Source of the DNA: Variovorax paradoxus
GTDB lineage: Bacteria; Pseudomonadota; Gammaproteobacteria; Burkholderiales; Burkholderiaceae_C
Reading direction: 5' to 3'
Length of the DNA: 64,000 nucleotides
Assembly: GCA_016806145.1 (NCBI GenBank)
Contig: CP063167.1
Coordinates: 1,360,501 to 1,424,500, forward strand
The position numbers were made by a program, and so were the translations under genes. Positions within the stretch are counted from its first letter, which is position 1; the number at the start of each line of letters is the position of its first letter. This document shows, piece by piece, positions 9,341-17,690 of this stretch. Under the pieces are notes generated by a model that was given only the letters and a program-made list of their open reading frames with translations, did no database searches and was not told the DNA's origin.

Positions 9341-9895
9341 TCACTGCAGGTTGGCGTGGCGCGCATCGAGCTGCGCGTCGGCCACGCCGAGCCGCTGCTG
9401 CACGTGCCAGGCCAGCGCGTCGCCCAGCAGCAGGATGGCCTGCTCGAACAGCGAGCCCGCATGCTGCACCGTGCCGACGCCGTGGCGCACGGGCAGGCAC
9501 AGCACGGTGTCGGCGCCCTCGGGCGGCTGGCGCACCGTGGTGACGAGCGCCACGGTGGCGCCGGCCTTGCGCGCGACGGCGATGTGCTCGAGCGTGGCCT
9601 TGGTCCTGGCCGAGGCCGAAACCGCCACCAGCAGGTCGCCCGCGCCGATCGCGGGCGCGGTCGGCTCGCCGGCCACGTGCACCTGCACGCCGATGTGCAT
9701 CAGCCGGATGGCGAGCGCGCGCACCATGTTGCCCGAGCGGCCCTGGCCGCTGAAGAAGACGCGGCTGGCGCCGAGCACGGCCGAGGCCAGCGCGCCGAGC
9801 TGCGCATCGTCGAGCGCATCGAGCACCTGCCGGTGTTCCTCGATGACCGCGGCATAGCGCGCGCGCAGCGCGGCGGCGGACGACAGCCCGTTCAT
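9341..9895 (-). CDS. SIS-domain isomerase (6-phospho-3-hexuloisomerase-like)
   Basis: A 184 aa single SIS domain protein. [19 protein letters not shown] and [15 protein letters not shown] carry the sugar-phosphate binding loops, and the C-terminal Glu-containing helix is [16 protein letters not shown]. The length and [10 protein letters not shown] match 6-phospho-3-hexuloisomerases, which interconvert D-arabino-3-hexulose 6-phosphate and fructose 6-phosphate. No hexulose-phosphate synthase partner is present, so the true substrate may be another ketose or aldose phosphate. The start overlaps the stop of the dehydrogenase gene by 4 bp, implying tight co-expression. Confidence 0.82.
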   Translation of the reverse strand: MNGLSSAAALRARYAAVIEEHRQVLDALDDAQLGALASAVLGASRVFFSGQGRSGNMVRALAIRLMHIGVQVHVAGEPTAPAIGAGDLLVAVSASARTKATLEHIAVARKAGATVALVTTVRQPPEGADTVLCLPVRHGVGTVQHAGSLFEQAILLLGDALAWHVQQRLGVADAQLDARHANLQ

Positions 9896-10794
9896 GCGGC
9901 CGCCTTCACGACCGCATGGCCGCCGATTTCGCGGCGCAGCGCCGCGATGCTCTTCATCGTGGGCGAGTCCTCCTGCTGCGAGCGGAAGCGAGCCTGCAGC
10001 GCGGCCGAGATCGTCGGCGTGGGCACGCGCAGGCGGATCGCCTCCTCGAGTGTCCAGCGGCCCATGCCCGAGTCGGCCACGTGGCCCTTGATGCCGGGCA
10101 GCGCGGGATCGGCGTCGAGCGCATGGCACAGCTTCTCGAGCAGGTGCGAGCGGATCGAGCAGCCGCCCTGGTAGGCGTGCAGCGTGGCATTGATGTCGAC
10201 CTGCATGTCGGAGGCCATCAGCAGCTCGTAGCCTTCGCCATAGGCCTGCATCAGCGCGTACTCCACGCCGTTGTGCACCGCCTTCGCGAAGTGGCCCACG
10301 CCGCTGCCGCCGACGCGTGCATAGGCGCCCGGCGCGGCCAGCGCCTCGAAGACGGGCACCAGCCGCTCGAAAAGCGCGGGCTCCGCGCCGACCAGCAATC
10401 CGCAGCCGTCGCGCGCGCCCTGCGTGCCGCCGCTCACGCCCGCGTCGACCAGCGTCACGCCGCGCTCGCGCAGCGCGGCCGCGAGGCGGCGCGTGTCGCG
10501 GAAGTCGGAGTTGCCGCCGTCGACGATGGTGTCGCCCTCTGCGAGCATCGCGCCGAGCGTCTCGATCAGCGCGCAGGTGCCCTGGCCCGGTGGCGTCATC
10601 AGCCACACCACGCGCGGTGCCTTCAGGTGCGCGACCAGCGCGGGCAGGTCGGCCGCGACCGCGATCCCCTTGGCGCGTGCCGCATCCTGCGCGGCGGCCT
10701 GGCCGTCGTGGGCCAGGACCTGGTGGCCTGCCGCATGCAGGCGATGAACCATCGCGCCACCCATCCTGCCGAGTCCAACGAATCCGATTTCCAT
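9892..10794 (-). CDS. gnd: 6-phosphogluconate dehydrogenase, decarboxylating, short form
   Basis: A 300 aa protein matching the short (NAD-preferring) bacterial 6-phosphogluconate dehydrogenases. The N-terminal dinucleotide fold is MEIGFVGLGRMGGAMVHRL, the substrate-binding loop is VDAGVSGGTQGARDGCGLLVG, and the catalytic region HFAKAVHNGVEYALMQAYGEG has the conserved Lys. It would oxidatively decarboxylate 6-phosphogluconate to ribulose 5-phosphate. ATG 10794 is chosen because the Rossmann strand starts there; an in-frame start at 10854 adds 20 atypical residues. It is the first gene of the operon, reading away from the RpiR regulator. Confidence 0.9.
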   Translation of the reverse strand: MEIGFVGLGRMGGAMVHRLHAAGHQVLAHDGQAAAQDAARAKGIAVAADLPALVAHLKAPRVVWLMTPPGQGTCALIETLGAMLAEGDTIVDGGNSDFRDTRRLAAALRERGVTLVDAGVSGGTQGARDGCGLLVGAEPALFERLVPVFEALAAPGAYARVGGSGVGHFAKAVHNGVEYALMQAYGEGYELLMASDMQVDINATLHAYQGGCSIRSHLLEKLCHALDADPALPGIKGHVADSGMGRWTLEEAIRLRVPTPTISAALQARFRSQQEDSPTMKSIAALRREIGGHAVVKAAA

Positions 10795-10852
10795 GTCTGT
10801 GTCTCTGTCTCCAAGAATGGGCGTGGAGTAAAGCACAGCGAAAGTGAAGCAC

Positions 10853-10869
10853 AAAGAAGTAAATTCTTT
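10853..10869. promoter_or_regulatory. Inverted repeat, possible RpiR operator
   Basis: The arms AAAGAA and TTCTTT are separated by five bases (GTAAA). They lie in the AT-richer 195-bp gap between the divergent dehydrogenase operon and the RpiR-type regulator. RpiR/HexR regulators bind short palindromes in such gaps, so this is a reasonable operator candidate. No binding evidence can be read from sequence. Confidence 0.4.
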
Positions 10870-10989
10870 TCAGGAATCGGCTTCGGAAGAAACCCATTTT
10901 CCGAGGGCACGCGGGCGTTTTCAGGGGGCTTCGGCGTGCCCGAAAACGCTCAGGGAAATCCCTTGGCACCGAGGTCTTACGATGCAGCG

Positions 10990-11967
10990 ATGAACGACCG
11001 AAGGAGACCCCCGCGCGCCCCCGCGCAGGACCACGAGAACGGCACCGCCGATCATCCCGCACCGGCGCCGGACGACACGGCGAATGCATCGAGCGGCGTG
11101 CCGCGTTCGCACGTGCAGCTGCGGCTCGAGGGCGTCTACGGTTCGCTGACGCCCGCGGGACAGAAGCTGTGCGACTTCATCCTGCAGCACCCCGAGCAAC
11201 TGCTGCACATGACCATCACCGAACTCGCGCAGGCGGCCGGCGTCAGCGATGCGACGGTCACGCGTCTGTGCCAGGCGGTCGGCTACCTCGGTTTCTCCGA
11301 ATTCCGCGTGCTGTTCGCGCGCGACCAGGCCGTGGCCCATCAGCGCGCGGTGGGGCAGCTGAAGTCCACCGATGCCTCCGAGGAGATCCGCGACAAGGTG
11401 ATCGCGGGCACGGTCGCGAGCCTCAACGACACCTGCACCACGCTCGACCTGCGGGCGCTGCAGCGCGCGGCCAATGCGATCGCGAAGGCGCGTCGCGTCG
11501 ATGTCTACGGCGTGGGCGGCAGCGCGGCCGTGGCGCTCGACATTCGCCACAAGCTGCTGCGCCTGGGCATTCCGATCACCGCGCATTCGGATGTCGACAT
11601 CATGGCGATCTCGTCCTCCACGCTCTCGGCGGACGACGTGGCGATCGGCGTGAGCCACACCGGGCGCACCGAGCCGGTGGTGGCCGCGGTGCGGCGCGCG
11701 CGGCTCGGCGGCGCTGGCACCATCGGGCTCACGCATGCGCCGCAGTCGCCGCTCGCGGAACACTGCGATGCCGTGCTCGCCTACGCGGCCAAGCGCACCG
11801 CCTTCTCGGCCGACTCGCTCACCGGCCGCATCGCGCAGCTGGTGATCGCCGACATCCTCTATGCCACGATCGCGAGCTCGACCTACGAGCAGTCGGCGCT
11901 GCTGGTCGACCAGGCCAACGTACTCGCCGATTCGCGCCGCATCGGCGCGCGGCGCCGGGCCGAATGA
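10990..11967 (+). CDS. MurR/RpiR-family transcriptional regulator
   Basis: A 325 aa regulator. After a low-complexity N-terminal tail of about 40 residues comes an RpiR helix-turn-helix domain (ITELAQAAGVSDATVTRLCQAVGYLGFSEF), then a C-terminal SIS domain from about residue 165 (VYGVGGSAAVALDIRHKLL, AIGVSHTGRTEPVVAA). The SIS domain of this family senses a phosphosugar. It is divergent from the ABC, kinase and dehydrogenase operon, which it most likely controls in response to an intermediate such as 6-phosphogluconate. The ATG at 10990 begins the protein; the much longer open frame upstream is a shadow of the dehydrogenase gene. Confidence 0.9.
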   Translation: MNDRRRPPRAPAQDHENGTADHPAPAPDDTANASSGVPRSHVQLRLEGVYGSLTPAGQKLCDFILQHPEQLLHMTITELAQAAGVSDATVTRLCQAVGYLGFSEFRVLFARDQAVAHQRAVGQLKSTDASEEIRDKVIAGTVASLNDTCTTLDLRALQRAANAIAKARRVDVYGVGGSAAVALDIRHKLLRLGIPITAHSDVDIMAISSSTLSADDVAIGVSHTGRTEPVVAAVRRARLGGAGTIGLTHAPQSPLAEHCDAVLAYAAKRTAFSADSLTGRIAQLVIADILYATIASSTYEQSALLVDQANVLADSRRIGARRRAE

Positions 11968-11974
11968 ACCGCTG

Positions 11975-13606
11975 CTAGCGCGGCTTCGACGACATCTCCC
12001 ACACATCCGGCGTGGTCGCGACCAGGCCCTTGAGGTCCGTCCATTGCTGCGCTTGCGGCAGCGCGGTGCGCCCCTGCACCGCCGCCGTCGCGAAGGCGAC
12101 CATGCGGCCGCGCACGCGGTCGAGTTCCTGCTTCGGCCAGGTCTCCATCGAGTGCGGGCCGCGCGAGACGACGATGTCCTTGAGCCCGCGCACGCGGTCG
12201 TAGGCCGCGACCGTGCCTTCGAGGCTTTCCGCGCGGTCCCACAAGCCCTTGGCGAAGAACACGGCGGGCCACTTCGGCATGTTCGCGAGCACCGCCGAGT
12301 TGGGATAGAAGGCGACGTAGTTGTCGGCCGCCATGCCGCCGAGGAAGAGGTTGCGGTCCGCGAGGTCCGGTGCCTCGGGCAGGTAGCCCGCGCCGCTCAC
12401 GAACGAGGCGTAGAGGATCGCGCCCTTGATGTTGGCGTAGCCCTTGGGCGCGCTGCACTGCACCGTCGGCATGTCGTAGCTGCAGCCGCCGGCGTAGTTC
12501 TTGGTCATGGCCCAGCCGGTGGTCATCGAGCCGCGCGAGTAGCCCAGCAGCAGCAGCGGAATCTCGCGCGACTTCATGCCGGCCATCAGCTTGCCGGCCG
12601 CCGGCGCGCCCTCGAGCTCCTGGCCCGAGGCCATCAGCACGCGCAGGCCGCGACCGCTGTCCATCTGCGCGAGCACGCGGAAGATGTCCTCGCTCTGCTC
12701 GAGCGTGTTGGTGTCGCTGAAGCCGCCCGACAGGCCTTCGCCGCGCCGGTCGTAGGCCAGCACGTCGAAGCCCGCGCGGTTCAGCGCATGCAGGTGGTCG
12801 CGCCAGAAGCGCATGCCGGGGCCTTCGGTGGTCGCGTTGGGAAAGCGCACCGAGGTCGCGCGGCGCGTGGCGGGATCGACGCGCACCGTCACCTCGTCGG
12901 GATGTTCGATGGCCGTGAGCTGGCCGCCGCCGCCCGGGCTCATGATCACCAGTGCGCGCTTGCGGCCGCCGCGCCCGTCGTCGACGCCCGCGCCTTCCAC
13001 GTACCAGCCGCGCAGCTTGATGTCGCCCTGCATGTTGAGCTTGAGGCGCTCGAGCGGATCGCGCGGCACGGTGAACTCGACCACGTGCGTGCGGCCGTTC
13101 GCCTCGGCCACGGCTTCGTTGTAGGGCGCTTTCGCGAAGAAGCCCGGCTTGCGGATGTCGCGCAGGTTCACCTGCCCGTCGGAATCGATCTTGCCGACCG
13201 GATCGACCATGCCGGTGACGCGCGTCGCGCGCTCCTTGTTCGGCGGCAGCCAGCGCTGCATCTGGTCGTTGATGCGCTTGAAGCAGGCCGCGTCGCTCTT
13301 GCACGCGGCCCAGCGTTCCTTGAGCTTGGCGTCGGTGAACTCCTGCACGTGGAAGTCGCCCGCGTAGCCGGCGGGCGCGTGGGCGGCCGTCAGCAGCAGG
13401 GGCACGCAGCGCGACGTGCCGTCGGCTTGGCGCAGCGTGTAGCCGGGCAGCTCGGCGTTGCGGTCGGTGCCGACCCAGGCCTTGCAGTCGGTGGGCGGCA
13501 CGGCGCGCGTGACGGGCATCGAAGAGTTGGGAGCGGTGGTGCAGGCGGCCAGGGCGATGCACGCGGCGATGGCGGCGGCAGCCGGCCGGAATGTCGGGAA
13601 GGGCAT
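11975..13606 (-). CDS. Alpha/beta-hydrolase-fold lipoprotein, secreted
   Basis: A 543 aa protein with a lipoprotein signal peptide and a lipobox ending IALAAC (Cys22), so it is probably anchored in the outer membrane. Residues around 215-330 and 335-540 form an alpha/beta hydrolase core. An oxyanion region VIMSPGGGGQLT, VLAYDRRGEGLSGG and the nucleophile elbow LLLGYSRGSM are visible. The family resembles secreted peptidase- or esterase-like hydrolases, but no close functional assignment can be made. It converges with the RpiR gene, leaving only 7 bp between the stops. The substrate is unknown. Confidence 0.75.
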   Translation of the reverse strand: MPFPTFRPAAAAIAACIALAACTTAPNSSMPVTRAVPPTDCKAWVGTDRNAELPGYTLRQADGTSRCVPLLLTAAHAPAGYAGDFHVQEFTDAKLKERWAACKSDAACFKRINDQMQRWLPPNKERATRVTGMVDPVGKIDSDGQVNLRDIRKPGFFAKAPYNEAVAEANGRTHVVEFTVPRDPLERLKLNMQGDIKLRGWYVEGAGVDDGRGGRKRALVIMSPGGGGQLTAIEHPDEVTVRVDPATRRATSVRFPNATTEGPGMRFWRDHLHALNRAGFDVLAYDRRGEGLSGGFSDTNTLEQSEDIFRVLAQMDSGRGLRVLMASGQELEGAPAAGKLMAGMKSREIPLLLLGYSRGSMTTGWAMTKNYAGGCSYDMPTVQCSAPKGYANIKGAILYASFVSGAGYLPEAPDLADRNLFLGGMAADNYVAFYPNSAVLANMPKWPAVFFAKGLWDRAESLEGTVAAYDRVRGLKDIVVSRGPHSMETWPKQELDRVRGRMVAFATAAVQGRTALPQAQQWTDLKGLVATTPDVWEMSSKPR

Positions 13607-13706
13607 GTGTCTCCTGTGCGCGGGTGTCTCCCGCGGTCGATGTCACATGTTCGCGGATGGCGCTGTCAGTCGGCTGTCCGTGGGCTGCGGGTATTCCCGC
13701 CTTGCA

Positions 13707-14417
13707 TCAGCCCGGGTCCGCGCCCGGCACGCACAGGCGCGGTGTCCAGTCCTCGACCTGCCGCGAGGCCGCGCGGCGCCGGAAGGTGGCGCGCCAGCGC
13801 TCGGCGAGCGCGGGCAATTCGGCCGCGCGTTCCCACTCGGGCGCGAAGCGCTCGTCGCGCGCGAACAGCAGGGCGATGAGGCGCGACAGCGGCCACCCGG
13901 GATGCGGCCGCTCGACCAGCGCGATCGATGCGCCACGTTGCACCGGCCCGGGCTGCAGCACGCGGTAGTACCAGCCGGTGCGGCCGCTGTCCTGCATCTC
14001 GCGCGCCATGCCCAGTTCGCCGAAGCGCACGTCGAGCTTCCAGCAGGGCTGCCGGCCCTGGGACACCTGCACCAGCGCCTCGCCGAGCCGCAGCACGTCG
14101 CCGATGCAGACGCTGGATTCGTCCCAGCCCATGGTCGAGAGGTTCTCGCCGAAGGCACCGGGCGCGGCCAGCAGGTCGTGGCGGCGGCTCCATGCGGCCC
14201 AGGCGCCGTAGTGCTCGCGCGGATAGTGGTGCACCGCTTTCTCAGGACCGCCATGGATGCGCAGGTCGGCCTGCGCGTCGCCCGCGAGGCCGGTGGCCGA
14301 GAGCCACAGCGCATCGTCGCTCGGCGACTTGACGATGCCGCTTTGCGTGCGTCCATCGGCCAGCGGCGCGACGGGGCCCGTGAGCAATGCGTCGATGCGT
14401 GCCGGCGCCAGCGTCAT
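13707..14417 (-). CDS. MOSC-domain protein (YiiM-like)
   Basis: A 236 aa protein with a MOSC domain in its first two thirds. LWLSATGLAGDAQADLRIHGGPEKAV is the hallmark start, followed by GAFGENLSTMG and GRQPCWKLDVRF, where the conserved Cys sits. MOSC proteins are predicted sulfur carriers or molybdenum-cofactor-dependent reductases of N-hydroxylated compounds. The C-terminal part resembles the YiiM 3-alpha domain. The start at 14417 overlaps the amidotransferase stop by 4 bp, so the two are translated together. Confidence 0.85.
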   Translation of the reverse strand: MTLAPARIDALLTGPVAPLADGRTQSGIVKSPSDDALWLSATGLAGDAQADLRIHGGPEKAVHHYPREHYGAWAAWSRRHDLLAAPGAFGENLSTMGWDESSVCIGDVLRLGEALVQVSQGRQPCWKLDVRFGELGMAREMQDSGRTGWYYRVLQPGPVQRGASIALVERPHPGWPLSRLIALLFARDERFAPEWERAAELPALAERWRATFRRRAASRQVEDWTPRLCVPGADPG

Positions 14418-15106
14418 GCGAGCTGGCCCAGCCAGGCGCGCAGCATCGCCGAGGCGCTTGCTTGCGGCGCGTTGCCCTGCTCGGCGCTTCGGGCGCGCAG
14501 GGCCGGAACATCGATTCCGGCCTGCGCGAGTTCGCACGCATGGCCGATGAGCCAGGGTTCGATGCGCGCGGGATCGGCCTCGGGATGGAACTGCAATGCG
14601 AGTGCGTTGCGGCCATGGCTGAAGGCCTGGTGCGGCGTGAGCGGCGTGCTCGCGAGCAGCTCGGCGCCCTCGGGCAGTTCGAAGGTGTCGCCATGCCAGT
14701 GCAGCACCGGCACGTTGGCCAGCGGCGCGAGGCACGACGCCTGGCCGGCCGCGCTCAGCGCGACCGGCGCCCAGCCGATCTCCTTGGTGCCCGAGAAGTA
14801 AACACGCGCGCCGAGCGCGCTGGCCATCAGCTGCGCGCCCAGGCACAGCCCCAGCGTGGGCCGGCCCAGCGCGAGGCGCGAACGCAGGCCCGCGATCTCG
14901 TCGTGCAGGAAGGGATAGAGGCCGGTGTCGTGGGCGGCGATGGGGCCGCCGAGCACGACGACCAGGTCGGCCTCGCGCCATTCCGCGGGCTCGAGCGGCG
15001 AGACGCCGGCCTGCCGGTAGTCGATGGTCCAGCCGGCCTCCCGCAGGACCGGCGCGAACAGGCCGAGGTCCTCGAAGGCCAGGTGCTGCAGCGCGATGCA
15101 TCGCAT
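14414..15106 (-). CDS. Class I glutamine amidotransferase-like protein
   Basis: A 230 aa stand-alone GATase1 domain related to GMP-synthase-like amidotransferases. VVVLGGPIAAHD precedes the nucleophile elbow LGLCLGAQLMA with Cys88, and ALQFHPEAD supplies the His-Glu pair. Stand-alone members often act as gamma-glutamyl hydrolases or on small amines; the substrate cannot be assigned. It overlaps the MOSC gene by 4 bp. The aldolase gene ends 31 bp upstream of its start, so the five minus-strand genes from 17591 down may be one long transcript. Confidence 0.87.
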   Translation of the reverse strand: MRCIALQHLAFEDLGLFAPVLREAGWTIDYRQAGVSPLEPAEWREADLVVVLGGPIAAHDTGLYPFLHDEIAGLRSRLALGRPTLGLCLGAQLMASALGARVYFSGTKEIGWAPVALSAAGQASCLAPLANVPVLHWHGDTFELPEGAELLASTPLTPHQAFSHGRNALALQFHPEADPARIEPWLIGHACELAQAGIDVPALRARSAEQGNAPQASASAMLRAWLGQLA

Positions 15107-15137
15107 GGCAGGCTCCTCTATCGAAAGGCGATGGAAC

Positions 15138-15938
15138 TCAGGCCGCGCGCAGGCAGTCCGCGTTGCGCGGATCCTTGAGCGAGCGGCGCGCGTAGTACTC
15201 GAAGGCCACGGTGTTGCGGCGCGGGCGCACGATCCAGTCGTGCGCTTCCTTCGCGAGGCGGTGGTCGATCGGCCGGATGGTGCCGGCCGCGGCGGCCAGC
15301 AGGTGCATCCTGGCGGCGCGTTCGAAGGCGATCGACAGCACGCAGGCCTCCTCGATGCTCGTGGCTGCCACCAGCAGGCCGTGGTGCGACAGCAGCAGCG
15401 CGCGCTTCTGGCCGAGCGCGGCCGAGATGAACTCGCCCTCCTCGTTGCCCACGGGCACGCCGGGCCATTCGCCGACGAAGGCCACGTCGTCGTAGAGCAC
15501 GCAGTTGTCCATGTGGCTGATCTTCAGCGGCTCCTCGAGCATGCCGAGCGCCGAGGCATGCAGCGCGTGCGTGTGGATGATGCAGTTGACGTCGGGCCGC
15601 GCGCGGTACACCCACGAGTGGAAGCGGTTCGCGGGATTGGGCATGCCCGCGCCGTCGAGCACGTTGAGGTCCTCGTCGACCGTCAGCAGGTTGTCCTCGG
15701 CGATCTCGTCGAAGCCCAGGCCCAGGCGCTGCGTGAGGTATTCGCCGGGCTTGCCGGTGCGTGCCGTGATCTGGCCCGCCAGGCCCGAGTCGTGCCCGTT
15801 GTCGAACAGGATGCGGCAGGTCAGCGCGAGCTTCTGCCGCGGCGTGTAGCGGCTCTCTGCGAAATGCTGGTCCATCTGGACGATGGATTGAGCGACGAGT
15901 TCTTCCTTCGCGAGTTCGAAGGTGTCTTGCAGCGCCAT
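15138..15938 (-). CDS. Class II aldolase/adducin-domain protein
   Basis: A 266 aa class II aldolase/adducin fold protein. Zn ligands are visible in CIIHTHALHASAL and in LLSHHGLLVAAT, and an acidic catalytic residue is probably in EDLNVLDGAG. Stand-alone members include fuculose- and ribulose-phosphate aldolases and decarboxylases of 3-keto acid phosphates. Here it sits with a GST and a Bug receptor under an XRE-cupin regulator, which suggests use of an imported carboxylate. The exact reaction is not determined. Confidence 0.88.
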   Translation of the reverse strand: MALQDTFELAKEELVAQSIVQMDQHFAESRYTPRQKLALTCRILFDNGHDSGLAGQITARTGKPGEYLTQRLGLGFDEIAEDNLLTVDEDLNVLDGAGMPNPANRFHSWVYRARPDVNCIIHTHALHASALGMLEEPLKISHMDNCVLYDDVAFVGEWPGVPVGNEEGEFISAALGQKRALLLSHHGLLVAATSIEEACVLSIAFERAARMHLLAAAAGTIRPIDHRLAKEAHDWIVRPRRNTVAFEYYARRSLKDPRNADCLRAA

Positions 15939-15951
15939 GGGATGGTTCTCC

Positions 15952-16608
15952 TTAAGGGGTTTCGCTGGTCGAGAAGGTCTTCTCGGGATGCGCGGGAAAA
16001 AGTGCCTGGTAGCCGTCGAGGTCCTCGATGCGCGCGAGCCAGGCGCGGATCGCCGTGAAGCCCTGCAGCTCGATGCCGCCCATGGGCGCGAGTCGCGTGT
16101 AAGGGTACAGCGCCACGTCGGCGATGCTCGGGTGCGTGTCGGTGGCGACCCAGGCGTCGGGGCCTTGCCGTTCGAGCCGCGCTTCGAGCAGCGCGAGCGC
16201 GGCCAGGGCCTCGTGCCGATGGGCGAGGAATTCGGGACTCGCGGGATCGCGGTCGCGGTGCAGCGCCAGGTGCAGGCGCAGCTTCGCGAGCGGCTTCATG
16301 TGGCGCTCCTGCTCGAAGGACAGCCAGGTCAGCACGCGCGCTTGCGCGAGCGGCTCGGCGGGCCACCACGGCGAGCCCTGCGCGAGGAAATGGAGGATCG
16401 CCATCGATTCGGCGATGCAGTGGCCGTCGTCCAGTTCGAGCACCGGCACCTGCGCGAGCGGCGCGATCGCGAGGAAGTCGGGCCGGCGCAGGTCGCCGCG
16501 GTCGATCGAGCGCGTGTGCCGCTCGAGCGGCAGGCCGAGCAGGCCGGCCATCAGCCGCACCTTCCAGGCATTGCCCGAGCGCAAGGTGTCGTGGAGCTTC
16601 ATGGCCAT
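15952..16608 (-). CDS. Glutathione S-transferase family protein
   Basis: A 218 aa two-domain GST. The thioredoxin-like N-terminal half contains SGNAWKVRLMAGLLGLP with a Ser where the glutathione-activating residue is expected, then FLAIAPLAQVPVLELDDGH with the cis-Pro, and IAESMAILHFL, which binds the gamma-glutamyl group. The all-helical C-terminal domain has PSIADVALYPYTR. Its start codon overlaps the stop of the Bug receptor by 1 bp (TGATG), showing coupling. In this setting it may isomerise or dehalogenate an intermediate; this is inference. Confidence 0.88.
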   Translation of the reverse strand: MAMKLHDTLRSGNAWKVRLMAGLLGLPLERHTRSIDRGDLRRPDFLAIAPLAQVPVLELDDGHCIAESMAILHFLAQGSPWWPAEPLAQARVLTWLSFEQERHMKPLAKLRLHLALHRDRDPASPEFLAHRHEALAALALLEARLERQGPDAWVATDTHPSIADVALYPYTRLAPMGGIELQGFTAIRAWLARIEDLDGYQALFPAHPEKTFSTSETP

Positions 16609-17591
16609 CAGTCGACCTTGGTGCCCGCGGCGCGCACCACGCGCGTCCACTTCTCGGTCTCGGCGCGCAGGTGCTTGCCGTAGGCGGCGGCGCCCGTGGG
16701 CAGCGGCTCGATGCCGAGTTCGGCCAGGCGTGCCACCAGGGCAGGGCGCTTGAGCGCGCGCGTCAGTGCCTCGTCGACCACCGCGACCTGCGCCGGCGGC
16801 GTGCCGGGCGGCGCCAGCAGCGCATTCCACGAGCCGATCTGGAATTCGCCCAGGCCCTGTTCCTTGCTGGTGGGCAGGTCGGGCACGGCGGGGTTGCGGT
16901 GGTCGGCGGCGATCGCGAGCATGCGCAGCTTGCCGGCCTTGGCCTGCGGCTGGATCACGGGAATCGCGTCGATCACGATCTGGACCTGACCGCCGAGCGC
17001 GGCGTTCACCGCCTCGGCACCGCTCTTGAACGGCACGTGAAGGATGTCGCTGTGCGTCGCGAGCTTGAACAGCTCCAGGCCCAGGTGCGGCGAGCTGCCG
17101 TTGCCGGCCGAGCCGAAGTTCAGCGTGCCGGGGTTCTTCTTCGCGTAGGCCGCCAGCGCGGGCAGGTCCTTCACGCCATCGAGGCCCGCGACCGCGAGCA
17201 CATAGGGCGAGTTGCTCACCAGCGAAACGGGCGTCAGCGCCGCCGGGTCGTAGCCGAGCCGCGCGTAGATCATCTTGTTGACCACCTGCGTGCCCACCGT
17301 GCCGAGCAGCAGCGTGTGGCCGTCGGGCTGCGCCTGCGCCACGGCCTGCGCTGCGATCGAGCCGCCCGCGCCGGGGCGGTTGTCGATCACCACCTGCTGC
17401 TTCAGTTCCTCGCCGAGCGCCTGGCCGATGAGCCGGCCGGCCATGTCGGTGATGCCGCCGGCGCCGAACGGGATCACGAGCCGGATCGGCTTGGAGGGAT
17501 AGGGCTGGGCCTGGGCCGCCGCGCCGACGCAGGCCAGCGTCAGTGCGAGGACAGGGGCGATCCAGCGGCGGAACGGCGAACGTGCGGACAT
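16608..17591 (-). CDS. Bug/TctC-family periplasmic substrate-binding protein
   Basis: A complete 327 aa tripartite tricarboxylate transporter receptor. The signal peptide runs to about residue 29 (GAAAQAQ) and the mature protein starts YPSKPIRLVIPFGAGG. The canonical VIDNRPGAGGSIAAQAVA and LHVPFKSGAEAVNAALGGQ motifs hold the carboxylate-binding loops. No TctA or TctB genes are adjacent; the nearest pair is at 34911. It may use that pair or act as a sensor, as some Bug proteins do. It is the first gene of a minus-strand operon divergent from the XRE-cupin regulator. Confidence 0.92.
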   Translation of the reverse strand: MSARSPFRRWIAPVLALTLACVGAAAQAQPYPSKPIRLVIPFGAGGITDMAGRLIGQALGEELKQQVVIDNRPGAGGSIAAQAVAQAQPDGHTLLLGTVGTQVVNKMIYARLGYDPAALTPVSLVSNSPYVLAVAGLDGVKDLPALAAYAKKNPGTLNFGSAGNGSSPHLGLELFKLATHSDILHVPFKSGAEAVNAALGGQVQIVIDAIPVIQPQAKAGKLRMLAIAADHRNPAVPDLPTSKEQGLGEFQIGSWNALLAPPGTPPAQVAVVDEALTRALKRPALVARLAELGIEPLPTGAAAYGKHLRAETEKWTRVVRAAGTKVD

Positions 17592-17660
17592 ACCATACTC
17601 CTGTGCGGCGCGGGATCGGCCGCGTTGCGTGTGCGATCGAGGGTCGAGAAACAAATTTAT

Positions 17661-17682
17661 TTTAGGACACAAGTGTCCTAAA
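17661..17682. promoter_or_regulatory. Perfect palindrome, likely operator of the XRE-cupin regulator
   Basis: Two 10-bp arms, TTTAGGACAC and its exact complement, flank a 2-bp centre. They end 8 bp before the regulator's ATG, in an AT-rich stretch between divergent genes. XRE-cupin regulators commonly repress their own gene and the divergent operon from such sites. The position over the start region suggests steric repression of the regulator itself. Confidence 0.75.
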
Positions 17683-17690
17683 GAAAAGCC

